Numbered from the stretch's first letter, positions 29,646 to 39,230 are shown. The stretch: DNA of 64,000 bases from Prochlorococcus sp. AG-402-K04 (GCA_003216895.1 QCID01000006.1:1-64000), one strand, 5' to 3'. The notes: generated by a model from the letters alone, not told the origin. Numbers and translations are program-made.

Positions 29646-30281
29646 TTATCTATTTAAAAGCAACTCCGATAAACCGGATTTTTCTAAATTGGTTTTTAAC
29701 CAAGGCAGGCTAAGTCCAATAACATTACTAAAACATCCATCTATTTTTTTTATAAATAGCCCTCCATTTCCTTCAATCGCAAATCCGCCTGCACAATTAT
29801 ATGGTTCTGAAATTGAGGCATATTTTTTGATCTCAGTACTAGATAGAGACATAAATTCTATTTTTGTGCTCACTACCCCTTCACAAATTTTATCTGGATA
29901 AATAATTTCCTTATCGTATTTTGAATTATCTATAGAAATTAAATAATGACCAGTATGCAAAAATCCTGATCTGCCAGACATCCTTTGCCACCTAGATATC
30001 AATTGATCTTTATTAATGGGCTTTCCAAATATTTCCCCATCAAACTCAAATAAAGAATCACAAGCTAATAAAGCTTTAAAAGTATTTAACCTCTGATTTG
30101 CTTTGATCAATTTTTTCCAAGAACTTTCAGCTTTTCGCTTGGCTAATAATTTGACCTTGAGGCATGGATCTAATTCTTTAACCTTCGTCTCATCAAAATC
30201 ACTTACAATGACTTTGTATCTTAAAGCTATTTGATCAAGTAATTTTTGACGTGCTTTGGATGCAGAAGCAAGCACAAACAT
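29646..30281 (-). CDS. Maf-like nucleotide pyrophosphatase
   Basis: 211 residues. The N-terminal ASASKARQKLLDQI corresponds to the Maf S-x-S-P-R-R-x-x-L motif, here with K-A-R rather than P-R-R, and LLACDSLFEFDGEIFGKP is the catalytic loop. Maf proteins hydrolyse nucleoside triphosphates, often modified ones, to monophosphates. Convergent with psbC. The sequence is somewhat divergent from canonical Maf. Confidence 0.88.
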   Translation of the reverse strand: MFVLASASKARQKLLDQIALRYKVIVSDFDETKVKELDPCLKVKLLAKRKAESSWKKLIKANQRLNTFKALLACDSLFEFDGEIFGKPINKDQLISRWQRMSGRSGFLHTGHYLISIDNSKYDKEIIYPDKICEGVVSTKIEFMSLSSTEIKKYASISEPYNCAGGFAIEGNGGLFIKKIDGCFSNVIGLSLPWLKTNLEKSGLSELLLNR

Positions 30282-30296
30282 AGAAAACTAAATTTT

Positions 30297-30332
30297 TTAA
30301 TAGGTAAAGTCAATTTTGATCTTACCTATTAA
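30297..30332. repeat. 11-bp inverted repeat in the maf/30353 divergent promoter
   Basis: TTAATAGGTAA (30297-30307) and TTACCTATTAA (30322-30332) are exact reverse complements separated by 14 bases. The pair lies centrally between two divergent genes, consistent with an operator or a hairpin. Confidence 0.6.
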
Positions 30333-30352
30333 GAATAAAACCATTTAATTAA

Positions 30353-30727
30353 ATGTTACTGATTGATCAAAAAATCTTTAGAAGAGCAAAGAAAGGGATG
30401 AGGAATTGTCCATTCAACTTATTTCTTTTTCAAAGTCTTCTAGAAAGTAGCCTAAGTGCTGATGATGTAATTTTAGATAAATCAAGATATTTAAATCAAG
30501 AATCTATGTTTATCAATAATTCTTCATTAATAGAAAATGAATTTCTTAAATTAATAAAAATAGGGGTATTACGAAGAGAGGTTGATGGGCAAGGTCTCAC
30601 TTCAAAAGTTCGTATGACTCCAATAGGAAGACAAGTTCTGGAAAAAAATTCAGATTTATTGAATAAAAAGTCAACGCTAATTAAGAAATTAATGTCATGT
30701 CTAAAATTTAAATTTTACCCAAGATGA
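30353..30727 (+). CDS. Conserved hypothetical protein upstream of cobQ
   Basis: 124 residues, soluble, basic. The middle part, EFLKLIKIGVLRREVDGQGL then SKVRMTPIGRQVLEK, has the helix-strand-strand look of a winged-helix domain, but this is weak. Its stop overlaps the cobQ start by four bases, so the two are translationally coupled. Function unknown; a cobalamin-linked role is suggested only by position. Confidence 0.75.
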   Translation: MLLIDQKIFRRAKKGMRNCPFNLFLFQSLLESSLSADDVILDKSRYLNQESMFINNSSLIENEFLKLIKIGVLRREVDGQGLTSKVRMTPIGRQVLEKNSDLLNKKSTLIKKLMSCLKFKFYPR

Positions 30728-32235
30728 ATATTGAATTTAAGAATACTCCCATAATGGTTTTAGGGACCTCAAGTGGAGCAGGGAAATCTCTTATAGCTAC
30801 AGCTATTTGTAGATATTTAAAAAGGAAAGGAGAAAAGCCAATTCCTTTTAAGGGACAAAACATGAGCAATAACGCCTGGGTTGATAAGCAAGGAAGAGAA
30901 ATGGCATATTCTCAAGCTCTTCAAGCTTGGTCTGCAGGCTTAGAACCAAGCGCAGAAATGAATCCTGTCCTTTTAAAACCTAAGGGGGATTGCACCAGTG
31001 AAGTAATTCATCTTGGCAAGAGTGTAGGGTCTAGCAAAGCAATAACTTATTACGAAGATTGGTTTGATTCAGGGTGGGAAGCTATTAAAAAGGGACTAAA
31101 AATATTATTAAAAAGTGATAAAGAAGGAAGACTTGTTCTTGAAGGCGCTGGTAGTCCTGTGGAAGTGAACTTACAGCATAAAGATCTTACAAATTTGAAA
31201 TTAGCAAAATTTCTAAGAGCAAATTGTATTTTAGTAGCAGATATTGAAAGAGGTGGTGTTTTCGCTCAAATAATAGGAACCATTGCATTAATGAAACCTG
31301 AAGAAAAGAGATTAATTAAGGGAATAATTATTAATAGATTCAGAGGAGATAAGGCATTATTTGAAACAGGCAAAACATGGATAGAAAAGGAAACAGGTAT
31401 TCCCATTTTAGGGATATTACCTTGGCTAAATGAGATCTTTCCACCTGAAGATTCCCTAGATTTACTTGAAAGAAAACAAACAAATCAAAGAGCAGAATTA
31501 GAAATAGGAATAATAAAACTACCTCGAATTAGTAATTTTTCTGATCTGGACCCTTTCTTTCGCGAATCAAGCATTCAAATGAGATGGATCGAACCTAGTG
31601 AAGATCTGGGTAAACCTGATGTATTAATAATTCCTGGAAGCAAGCAAACAATTAAAGATTTAGAAAGTCTCAATCAAACTGGTATGAGTAATCAAATTAT
31701 AAATTATTCCAAAAATGGTGGGACTGTTTTTGGAATATGCGGAGGGCTACAAATGCTAGGGAAATCATTAGAAGACCCGAATAAAAAAGAAAGTATTAAT
31801 GATCTAAGTAACTTTTCACACAAAGGAATGAACCTTCTTCCTATAAAAACAACCTTTGGAGAAGTTAAGCGCAACTCACAAAGGGAAGAGATCGTTTCAT
31901 GGCCTAAGAACAAGATCGTAAAGGGGTTTGAGATGCATTATGGAAAAAGTGATTTAATCGACAAAAAAAATTCAGATATTATTTCTTTATTTAAAAACTC
32001 TTCATTAGGATGGGTAATTGAAAAAGAAGATAAAAGCTTTGTAGGAGGCACCTATCTTCATGGTATTTTTGAAAATGATCAATGGAGACGGCAATGGATA
32101 AATAAAATAAGACAAAACAAAGGACTAAATGAATTAAACATTAAAGAAGAAAATAATAGTGATTATAGAGAGAGCTTATTAGACTTACTAACAGACTCAT
32201 TCGCAAAAAATATCAATTTAGAAAAGGTACTTTAG
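30724..32235 (+). CDS. cobQ: Cobyric acid synthase
   Basis: 503 residues. The ATP-dependent amidoligase domain starts with MVLGTSSGAGKSLIATAICR, followed by FKGQNMSNNAWV. The glutaminase domain has the nucleophile motif VFGICGGLQMLG near residue 340 and the catalytic His in GGTYLHGIFEN. It amidates four carboxylates of adenosylcobyrinic acid diamide in (pseudo)cobalamin synthesis. Followed 12 bases later by a small ferredoxin gene. Confidence 0.97.
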   Translation: MNIEFKNTPIMVLGTSSGAGKSLIATAICRYLKRKGEKPIPFKGQNMSNNAWVDKQGREMAYSQALQAWSAGLEPSAEMNPVLLKPKGDCTSEVIHLGKSVGSSKAITYYEDWFDSGWEAIKKGLKILLKSDKEGRLVLEGAGSPVEVNLQHKDLTNLKLAKFLRANCILVADIERGGVFAQIIGTIALMKPEEKRLIKGIIINRFRGDKALFETGKTWIEKETGIPILGILPWLNEIFPPEDSLDLLERKQTNQRAELEIGIIKLPRISNFSDLDPFFRESSIQMRWIEPSEDLGKPDVLIIPGSKQTIKDLESLNQTGMSNQIINYSKNGGTVFGICGGLQMLGKSLEDPNKKESINDLSNFSHKGMNLLPIKTTFGEVKRNSQREEIVSWPKNKIVKGFEMHYGKSDLIDKKNSDIISLFKNSSLGWVIEKEDKSFVGGTYLHGIFENDQWRRQWINKIRQNKGLNELNIKEENNSDYRESLLDLLTDSFAKNINLEKVL

Positions 32236-32247
32236 AAAATTTATAAA

Positions 32248-32481
32248 ATGAAAAAAGTAAGAATAAATTGGCCTAACAAAAAATCAACCAATTGTTCTCC
32301 TGGAGAGGAATGGTTAAAAGCTGCTTATGATGCCAATGTTGAAATTCCTACTGGATGCCTAGTAGGAAGCTGTGGGGCATGCGAAATAGAAGTTAATGGA
32401 GAAGTCATACGCGCATGTATTGATAAAGTTCCAGACAAAAAGGAACTAAAAGTTGAATTCTTTAGTGATCCTTATTGGTAA
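32248..32481 (+). CDS. Small [2Fe-2S] ferredoxin
   Basis: 77 residues. The cluster ligands appear as C-x4-C-x2-C in TGCLVGSCGACEIEVNG, with a fourth Cys in VIRACID. It is shorter and more divergent than photosynthetic PetF. Its position directly after cobQ suggests it supplies electrons to a cobalamin step, which is inference. Confidence 0.92.
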   Translation: MKKVRINWPNKKSTNCSPGEEWLKAAYDANVEIPTGCLVGSCGACEIEVNGEVIRACIDKVPDKKELKVEFFSDPYW

Positions 32482-32518
32482 AAAGATACAAATATAAATA
32501 TATCTTCTTACGGCAAAT

Positions 32519-33160
32519 TCAATAATATTTCTCCGCCCTTCTAATAGCTTTAATAGAAGCTTTATAATCTCCAACCTTATACTTTGACTCACTTAAAAGT
32601 TCTAATTTTTTTATCACTTCTTCTTTTCTTTTATTACTAATTACTTTTTTATAATCTGCGATTAAATCATATCTGCTTTTTTCAACTTTTGAAACTTTAA
32701 TCAATAGTTTGTACTTGGGTTCTAGGTCTTTATCAGACAGAGAGCATAATACAATATTTTTATAATCTATTTGAATATTATTTAATTTTGAGGATTTATC
32801 AGATTCTAATAATCTAATCATTTTGGCTTTCCTTTTATCCTCTATCGCCCCTTGATAGTCTCCATTTTTATACTTATTATTACTTCTAGCACTAAATGCT
32901 ATATCTTTAGACCTTAAATTTAAAATTTCTAATTCTGTTTCTAAAGAAATTGCTTTTGAGAAGTATTCTATAGCAGAGGAGTTATCTCTCAATTTATCAT
33001 TCAAAAAGCCACAAGTTAAATATGCCAATGCTATGTCATCTAGGCTTTTTAAATAATCAATATTCTTTTTAATAGACTTAAGAGCGCCCTCATAGTCATA
33101 TAAATCAACAAAAGAACTTGCTTCATCATAAAAGGATGAAGGCTCATCAAAACTTTTCAT
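32519..33160 (-). CDS. TPR-like repeat protein
   Basis: 213 residues with degenerate tetratricopeptide-type helices: DYEGALKSIKKNID, NSSAIEYFSKAISLE, NGDYQGAIEDKRKAKMI and a final VGDYKASIKAIRRAEKYY. No signal peptide. Probably a protein-protein interaction scaffold. It marks the left edge of the island that ends at tRNA-Ser. Confidence 0.75.
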   Translation of the reverse strand: MKSFDEPSSFYDEASSFVDLYDYEGALKSIKKNIDYLKSLDDIALAYLTCGFLNDKLRDNSSAIEYFSKAISLETELEILNLRSKDIAFSARSNNKYKNGDYQGAIEDKRKAKMIRLLESDKSSKLNNIQIDYKNIVLCSLSDKDLEPKYKLLIKVSKVEKSRYDLIADYKKVISNKRKEEVIKKLELLSESKYKVGDYKASIKAIRRAEKYY

Positions 33161-33295
33161 ATTATTTTATTCTCTTTTTCATTGTAAGCATGATGAAAGA
33201 ATTTGTTTAAAAGAATTCAAAAAATATTTACGAGAAAATAAACTTTATAAAAACCGAGGAAAAGTTGCTTTTCCAATAAGAACCTTATATCTTTC

Positions 33296-33325
33296 AATGG
33301 CACTAAAATGAATATGCCATTGTCC
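33296..33325. repeat. Arm-like remnant (ATGGCACTAAAA type)
   Basis: The word TGGCACTAAAA recurs in the arm repeats of the site at 40043-40091, and a second, diverged ATGCCAT follows 8 bases later. An AlpA-type gene fossil begins about 40 bases to the right, the same order as at 43.4 and 45.9 kb. Confidence 0.4.
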
Positions 33326-33363
33326 TGATTGGAGAACTAACTCTAAATAGATAAAGCAGGGAA

Positions 33364-33417
33364 TCACTTCACTCCTTTATCTATTTGTTCTTGCATCAAT
33401 TTCTTTAGATCTAACTC
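33364..33417 (-). pseudogene. AlpA-type excisionase fossil (C-terminal codons)
   Basis: The minus strand reads LELDLKKLMQEQIDKGVK then stop, matching the tails at 43511 and 45983 (E-S-D-V-Q-K-W-M-x-E-Q-I). Here the key Trp is Leu. Only the last 18 codons are recognisable. A 9-bp inverted repeat TAGATAAAG / CTTTATCTA (33348-33383) overlaps the end and may have been the terminator. Confidence 0.45.
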
Positions 33418-33699
33418 TAACAAGAAAATAGATTTTAACTGATAAAGATTTGTTTAGAGAATGAAGCATGATTTATCTTGTTATAGATAATTGATATATA
33501 TAACTAATCTTTCAATGACTTTTGAACACTAAGGGAACTTTCTCTGATATAGATTTTATGAATGCTCCAAAGAGAAACAATGCCCCCTATGGCAAATCTT
33601 TATCATTTTATAAAAATACTAATTATAATAATAGAGGTTAAGTTATCCAAAAATTATTCTTAATGGTTGAGATCAGATTATTTAAAATCCAAATATGTT

Positions 33700-34134
33700 A
33701 TGAAAATGATTGAACCGTACTTAAATTTAATTAAAAAGATTCAAAGATTTAGTTTTTTCCTTCCTGCTTTAATTACAATTTATCTATGGGCAAAAGGAAA
33801 GAATGAATTCCTAATTGGTTTCCCAGCTCCATGTCCTTTCAAATCTATAATAGGTATTCCTGGCCCAACTTGTTTCCTTACAAGGGCAACGAGTGCAGCA
33901 CTTCAATTGCAACTAATAGACTCTATAAATTTACATTTATTTGGTCCATTAGTTGCAATTGGTCTTATGGTTTGGTCAGTAATAGCTATAAAAGATAAAA
34001 ATATATTCCCATTTGAAATAAGTTTAAAATTTACAGCATTTACAACAACAATTCTTTTGGCATATTGGTTTTTCAGGATAACTATGACATATGCATTTAA
34101 TTTTAATATGTTTCAAGAATCATTAATGTCCTAA
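33700..34134 (+). CDS. DUF2752 membrane protein
   Basis: About 144 residues from the ATG at 33700 (a TTG at 33667 gives 155). Three transmembrane helices. The DUF2752 hallmark CPFKSIIGIPGPTCFLTRA is present, though the usual C-P-x-C-G-x-T-R pattern is altered (G-P-T-C-F-L-T-R). Function of the family unknown. It converges with the next gene, overlapping by four bases. Confidence 0.8.
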   Translation: MKMIEPYLNLIKKIQRFSFFLPALITIYLWAKGKNEFLIGFPAPCPFKSIIGIPGPTCFLTRATSAALQLQLIDSINLHLFGPLVAIGLMVWSVIAIKDKNIFPFEISLKFTAFTTTILLAYWFFRITMTYAFNFNMFQESLMS

Positions 34135-34826
34135 TTATTAGAGTATTTAATTACTCCTACATGAGAAGCATAATTAAAAACATAGAAGTATGCCATTGGG
34201 ACAAAAATTAATCCACCAATACCGCAGGTTAATATTGTACATATTCCAGTAACAAGTCCAACTAAAATACTAACCCCAAAGAAACCACCAGCTTTGCCTG
34301 AGTTGAAGACTGAACTCCATGAATTCTTAAAAGATTCTAAAACAGTAAGATTAGTAGTAAAGATTTTTTGAACATAAACAGGTGTAATTAGAGCAAGGAT
34401 AATTCCAGGGACTATACAAAATAAATATCCAAGAAGCACAGCGATAGACCAAAATGCCCCAGCAAGAATATATCTCCAAAAACGACTCTTAAGTATATTA
34501 AGAAGTTGCTTAAATGAAACAACTTCTCCTGTTGAGTAATAAATGGGAACAATGGCTATAAGAAGGACTCCAAATAAATTGTTAAGGATGGAAAAAGGAG
34601 AAGAAAGAATCCATCCCAAAATGGTAGCAAAATAAATAGACCCCTCACTGTAATCTCCGATTGCAGGAATAACTAAGTTGCAAACAAGACTAATAACATA
34701 GGCAATCAAAAACAAAACGACCGATGTTAAATATAAAAGTGCAAATGTGCCGAGGTGAGATTTAAAAGACCTCCATGAATCTCCAACTGTTGGAGCCTTG
34801 TAGGCAAGAGCTAGTTCGTTCCCCAT
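34131..34826 (-). CDS. Polytopic membrane protein, DUF975/YciC-like
   Basis: 231 residues, about five to six membrane segments. The stretch LFCIVPGIILALITPVYV is the typical helix-turn of glycerophosphodiester-phosphodiesterase-like membrane domains and DUF975/YciC proteins. The C-terminal half CTILTCGIGGLIFVPMAYF matches the neighbour at 35819 (ASVITCGLGSFVAIPLGAF), so the two are paralogues. Function unknown. Confidence 0.75.
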   Translation of the reverse strand: MGNELALAYKAPTVGDSWRSFKSHLGTFALLYLTSVVLFLIAYVISLVCNLVIPAIGDYSEGSIYFATILGWILSSPFSILNNLFGVLLIAIVPIYYSTGEVVSFKQLLNILKSRFWRYILAGAFWSIAVLLGYLFCIVPGIILALITPVYVQKIFTTNLTVLESFKNSWSSVFNSGKAGGFFGVSILVGLVTGICTILTCGIGGLIFVPMAYFYVFNYASHVGVIKYSNN

Positions 34827-35339
34827 TAAAAAAATAAATGATCTTAATTCTAATCAATATAGTTTGTATATACTTACAATTTTTTGAAGATCTTCTCTTA
34901 TTTTAATAATTAAATTTTGGATAACGGAAGCAATGGATTTAAGCAACTCCATAAATAATTGATAAACCTAGCAATATCAAGGAAAATTTTGCTATTGGAG
35001 ATCTAGAACCAAATCTTGAAAATCAAAATTGCTTGTAATAGATGATCATTCTTAAACTACCAAGATTTAAAACCTATGAATTTAAAATTATCATTTCAAA
35101 AGTTTTAGCTATTCACAAGGTCCAAAACTAGTGAATGTAACTTGGACTTAGTTCTTTGATATCAGTGATAAAAAAGTACTAGGAGGTTTATTGCAAATTA
35201 TTTGTTCAAGGTCAACCACACTTTTAGCATTCATTGTAAATTTTATACAATGAAGCATATTAAATACAACAAGCTGAGGTCTTAGATTTTTCAATAGTAA
35301 TTAAGTTAATTAAAAATAAATTCTTAATAAAAAACTTTC
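34827..35339. other. Gene-free AT-rich stretch in the island
   Basis: About 510 bases without a convincing gene, hairpin or repeat. Promoters for the gene at 34826 are expected on its left edge. Confidence 0.4.
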
Positions 35340-35735
35340 TTAATCTCTTAATTGGCAAAATATCCTATATGCAGAAGAAGCATTTTTCCCCTTGGTCGCT
35401 TCCATTATTAAAAACAAATCTATAAACCACCATAAGCCACAGCCCCCAAAAGAAAACAACTTTAACAAACCTAATACCGTATCTCCTATTACAAAACGAT
35501 CTATACCCATACCTCCTAAAAAAATAGAGATAAGTAAAATAGTTGTCGGATCTTTAGCCTCTTGTTCACATGCCATCAAAAAAGATGCTCTTTCATCCTT
35601 AGGTAGTTTTTTAGCGAGAATCAATGAACCTGCACGCTTTAATTCATATTCTCCAATAATGTCTACTCCAGATTCAGTAATTGGAACCGGCTCAGGAATT
35701 TGATCTGAATTGTTCATTTGATCAGAATTAGTCAT
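35340..35735 (-). CDS. TM2 domain protein
   Basis: 131 residues. A polar N-terminal 65 residues is followed by two helices with the TM2 pattern (LLISIFLGGMGIDRFVIGD, then LKLFSFGGCGLWWFIDLFLI). TM2 proteins are small membrane proteins of unknown biochemical role. It lies between two paralogous DUF975-like genes on the same strand. Confidence 0.88.
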   Translation of the reverse strand: MTNSDQMNNSDQIPEPVPITESGVDIIGEYELKRAGSLILAKKLPKDERASFLMACEQEAKDPTTILLISIFLGGMGIDRFVIGDTVLGLLKLFSFGGCGLWWFIDLFLIMEATKGKNASSAYRIFCQLRD

Positions 35736-35818
35736 TTTAAATAGCTGATTAGTTTTTTTCTGTATAGATGTAGATAAATAAATAAATCAAGAAATTAGAA
35801 AATAATACGAAAATTATA

Positions 35819-36400
35819 TTAACTAGAGGGAAGAATATTATTCGGCTTATTACCAAGATTGTTTTGACTCATATATCCATAAATACTAAAAGCACCTAAA
35901 GGTATAGCAACAAATGATCCTAGGCCACAAGTAATTACTGAAGCCAATGAAACTAATGCCCCAATAATAATTTGAATCAAAACGAATACCCACATTCTTT
36001 TTGTTTTAAGACCACCGAAAAACTCTTTAATTCCTCCCTTGACACATTCAACACCTGATTTATCAGTATTTACTATCCTTGAAATAATTAATGGTGTAGC
36101 AAAGCTAAGTAACATCCCAGGAACCAGAAGAAGCAAAAATCCAATAGACATAACAACAGCTTGCAATACTCCAGCGATCAAAATTCTTGAGAAGTTTTCA
36201 CCTAAGAAACCAAGAGCATCTTTAAGAGTTAGAGCCTTTCCTTCTCTGTAATAAATACATGGTATGTAGTAAACCATAACTACAAGTAATGGACTTGCTA
36301 TAGCACCCCAAGGGAATGCCAAAAGACAAAAAGCAAAGGGTACCACCCATTGTTTTTTGTAATCTGACCAAGATCTATTTAGATTTATAGCTGACAACAT
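35819..36400 (-). CDS. Polytopic membrane protein, paralogue of 34131-34826
   Basis: 193 residues, four to five membrane segments. It shares LLLLVPGMLLSFATPLII and VITCGLGSFVAIPLGAFSIYGY with the neighbour two genes downstream. Same strand and close to the TM2 gene, so the three may act together in the membrane. Function unknown. Confidence 0.72.
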   Translation of the reverse strand: MLSAINLNRSWSDYKKQWVVPFAFCLLAFPWGAIASPLLVVMVYYIPCIYYREGKALTLKDALGFLGENFSRILIAGVLQAVVMSIGFLLLLVPGMLLSFATPLIISRIVNTDKSGVECVKGGIKEFFGGLKTKRMWVFVLIQIIIGALVSLASVITCGLGSFVAIPLGAFSIYGYMSQNNLGNKPNNILPSS

Positions 36401-36737
36401 TTTTGGTAGAATTTATATTAATTATCCTTATCATAAGTTAAAAAAAGTAATTCGCCTAATAATTCATCAGATACTGATAGATTTGTAAAAATAGTACAAG
36501 AAAATCCATTGATTTATAAAGAAGAATAAAAAGTTTCTTATTTTTTGGTTAAGAACATAAATATTTACACCATTTGGAATGTATTACGTTTTTCAGAACT
36601 ATCACTATATAGTTTCAATAACGATCAAGGTACCCTACTATTATTTCTTAAAAGATAAATAAGGATCTCCTTAATTAAATACCGTAAAAAAAGAATAAGA
36701 AATTTTAATTTCCCAAATACTTCTAAATCAAAAGGAA
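36401..36737. other. Gene-free AT-rich stretch in the island
   Basis: About 340 bases without a recognisable gene or RNA. Confidence 0.4.
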
Positions 36738-36989
36738 TCAATATGGGCATTCTATCTTGATTTCTTTTCGGTATTTCTTCACATAACCCTCTTTATATGA
36801 ATCCCCTTCGATATATTCCTCCCAATAAACTTTCTTCCAACAAGTCACATGTTTATTCTTAGCATTAGCAGGAAAATCATATTTATCAGGTGAAACTGCT
36901 TCTAAAAACTCTTGCCAAGTTAAAGAATAGACTGGCGAATGGAATAAAAAAAAAGCTATTGCTAAAAGAAAATTTCTATTTAGTCTCAT
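36738..36989 (-). CDS. Small secreted protein
   Basis: 83 residues. A signal peptide (NFLLAIAFFLFHSPVYSLT) is predicted to be cleaved near residue 23. The mature part is polar, with two Cys (VTCWKKVYW; IKIECPY) that could form a disulfide. Unknown family, typical of the island's cargo. Confidence 0.6.
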   Translation of the reverse strand: MRLNRNFLLAIAFFLFHSPVYSLTWQEFLEAVSPDKYDFPANAKNKHVTCWKKVYWEEYIEGDSYKEGYVKKYRKEIKIECPY

Positions 36990-37023
36990 CTTATTAAATA
37001 ATTATTTGAAACTCTTTAATTTT

Positions 37024-37305
37024 TTATATCCAGGTTATCAACCAATTCAAATTTGCAAAAAACAATGCTGACGAAATTGCTAATAAAAGAAATTTCTTTA
37101 ATTTCTTTTCTACTTTATTTGTAAAACAATTAATTATTGCTAAAATAGTGGCTACCAGCAAAAGCAAAACTTGTATTACCGAAATTGATATAGACACAAT
37201 ATCTGGAAAAAAATAACCTGTAGAATTGCCAATTATGTAAACAATTCCATCAATAAAATTAATTAAAGTGGAAAAGAGAATCAGAAAAAGTGAAGCAATA
37301 TCCAT
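37024..37305 (-). CDS. Small membrane protein, paralogue of 44352-44639
   Basis: 93 residues from the ATG at 37305. Three hydrophobic segments. The C-terminal half (TILAIINCFTNKVEKKLKKF then LLLAISSALFFANLNWLI) matches NIFSLINIFSNKTSKVFNKL / LLLAVPFAFLLVNIKWLI of the gene at 44352. Function unknown. Confidence 0.65.
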   Translation of the reverse strand: MDIASLFLILFSTLINFIDGIVYIIGNSTGYFFPDIVSISISVIQVLLLLVATILAIINCFTNKVEKKLKKFLLLAISSALFFANLNWLITWI

Positions 37306-37314
37306 TTTAATCAA

Positions 37315-37692
37315 GAAATCAATCCTAATTCTAACAAATTAAGCAGCATAAATAAAAATTTGAAACAGAGAGCTAGTTGTTCTTTTAGAACGACATGTCA
37401 TGACATAGCACTAAATTTAAATCGTTTATGCATGGTTCCAAAGGACCCGTCCCCGAATCAAATGTTTTTTCTTAGGAAGGTATAAAAGTTTCCTTGAAAT
37501 ATTTTCTGATACTTAAAGTGCTTAAATTCAATATTTTACATAATATTTTTTACCATCTATCTCTTGGATTGATAACCTAGTAAGAAATATCAATCCAAAA
37601 ATTAGTCCTATGTAAGAAATTAAATTAATAAATTTTATTAGATTAAAAATTTAATACAGAAATCAAGTAGGCTTAAAGAAATAAATAAAACC
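37315..37692. other. Gene-free stretch with palindromes
   Basis: It contains GTTCTTTTAGAAC (around 37379-37391) and, immediately after, the perfect 12-base palindrome ATGTCATGACAT (37395-37406), followed by TAGCAC. No gene is evident. Adjacent palindromes in an island gap may be a recombinase or regulator site; this is weak. Confidence 0.4.
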
Positions 37693-37983
37693 ATGGAAAA
37701 TATTCTTTTCTTTTTAATATTTAGTGGTATATGGGCAGTTGCAGATGCTATTGTTGCTCCGCCTATTTCCAAATTACTTGGAATAAAACTAGAAGTTTCC
37801 GAATGTATAGTTGGAAGCATGCTTGGAGCGATAGGAGGTTTCTTTTTTGGTCCTATCATTGCTTTTAGTATTGAGCAAAAAGCTTCAAGCTGGATAGCAA
37901 CAATATGTCTAATAATTTTTAGTTTTATTTTTCATATAATCTCCACCATTTTATTTAGTATAATCTCTGCTATTAGTTATTAG
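37693..37983 (+). CDS. Small membrane protein
   Basis: 96 residues, three hydrophobic segments with a glycine-rich loop (GSMLGAIGGFFFGPIIAF). No recognised family. Confidence 0.6.
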   Translation: MENILFFLIFSGIWAVADAIVAPPISKLLGIKLEVSECIVGSMLGAIGGFFFGPIIAFSIEQKASSWIATICLIIFSFIFHIISTILFSIISAISY

Positions 37984-38120
37984 TAAAATCCCAATAGATA
38001 GTTAGATTATGAATCAATGGTTTTAAAAATATAATAATAAAATAAACAATCAATAATGATACTTTATTTGAATTAATTTGATCAATTATTAATTTAGAAA
38101 AAGTAATGTATTTATTTCAA

Positions 38121-38456
38121 TCATGGTGCAAAAGAAATTGCTTCTAGAAGTTGAACAAAGAATCCAGAGATACATATGGTCCCTAAGAAAAGCAAAAGAA
38201 ATCGATTTAATTTCTTAGATTCTCCCAGGGAGAAACTAACGGGAGCGATAATATATGAAATCAAACTCAAAATAGCTCCTAGTCCATAAAAAGCAGATTG
38301 AAACAAAGCAGAAACACACCAAACGATATAATCGAAACCATCAATTGGTCCAAAGAGAAAATTAGAGAAACTAACTAAACCTCTTATATTTATAGAAATA
38401 AATATACAAGTTAAAATTAAAAAAACAATATATCTTTTACATCCGATAATTACCAT
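38121..38456 (-). CDS. Membrane protein of unknown function
   Basis: 111 residues, three transmembrane segments. The start lies three bases from the stop of the SHOCT-domain gene, so the two are probably one operon. No family recognised. Confidence 0.6.
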   Translation of the reverse strand: MVIIGCKRYIVFLILTCIFISINIRGLVSFSNFLFGPIDGFDYIVWCVSALFQSAFYGLGAILSLISYIIAPVSFSLGESKKLNRFLLLFLGTICISGFFVQLLEAISFAP

Positions 38457-38459
38457 TTA

Positions 38460-39230
38460 TTAGAAATTTTGAGTTGTTCTTGAAAGGATCTTAGCTTTCA
38501 TTTCTTGGAATTCAACATCACTTAAGACTCCTTGATCAAGAAGTTCTTTTAATTTCAACAATTCATCAGCAATATCAATTGTTGACTTTGAGATGTCGTT
38601 ATTTTCAATTAATGTTTGACTAGAACCTGATGACAAAGGGGATTGCCCAATCATAATACCTCCAGCTTGAGCTCGTTTCTCTTCCATCTCTCTAATCCGT
38701 CTCTTCTCTTCCCATGCCTGCTCTTCTTGCTGAGCATGCTTATATGATTTAGAAGCAATTTCAAGATCAGGGAAAACTTCTATCCGCATCCAATTTCCTT
38801 TAAAAGTTAATGTAGAACCACAAATAGAAGGCAAGACATTTTCAGAAACCTGCGCATCTTTTAGATCTTTCCATTGAAAATCCCTCATTTGAAACCCACC
38901 TAATAATCCTCTATTTAATCGAATTATTCTTGAATTAGTAACGGCGAATACCTGCCTTCTACTGAATAATGCAAAAGGTCTTTTATCAATTCCTTTTTCA
39001 ATTATTGCCTCATCTTTCATAAGGGTGTCATATAATTTTGTATATGCTTTTTTCAACCTATCTTCTGAATTAATAAAAACCAAATAATAATACAGGCAGA
39101 TAGAAATAAGAAAAATAAAAAATCCTAAAGTTGCAACACCGATATATCCTACTTGCCATAATAAAATAATAATAATAAGGATACCCAACCAAGAGCTTAT
39201 CAACTTAAAAATATTAAAAATCCCAGTCAT
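38460..39230 (-). CDS. Membrane protein with PH-like and SHOCT domains
   Basis: 256 residues. Two N-terminal helices (about residues 10-55), a bacterial PH-like domain (RRQVFAVTNSRIIRLNRG, then LTFKGNWMRIEVF), a charged helical linker, and a C-terminal SHOCT motif (ELLKLKELLDQGVLSDVEF then EMKAKIL). SHOCT is a short helical module often seen at the ends of membrane-associated proteins. Upstream partner of the gene at 38121. Confidence 0.82.
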   Translation of the reverse strand: MTGIFNIFKLISSWLGILIIIILLWQVGYIGVATLGFFIFLISICLYYYLVFINSEDRLKKAYTKLYDTLMKDEAIIEKGIDKRPFALFSRRQVFAVTNSRIIRLNRGLLGGFQMRDFQWKDLKDAQVSENVLPSICGSTLTFKGNWMRIEVFPDLEIASKSYKHAQQEEQAWEEKRRIREMEEKRAQAGGIMIGQSPLSSGSSQTLIENNDISKSTIDIADELLKLKELLDQGVLSDVEFQEMKAKILSRTTQNF

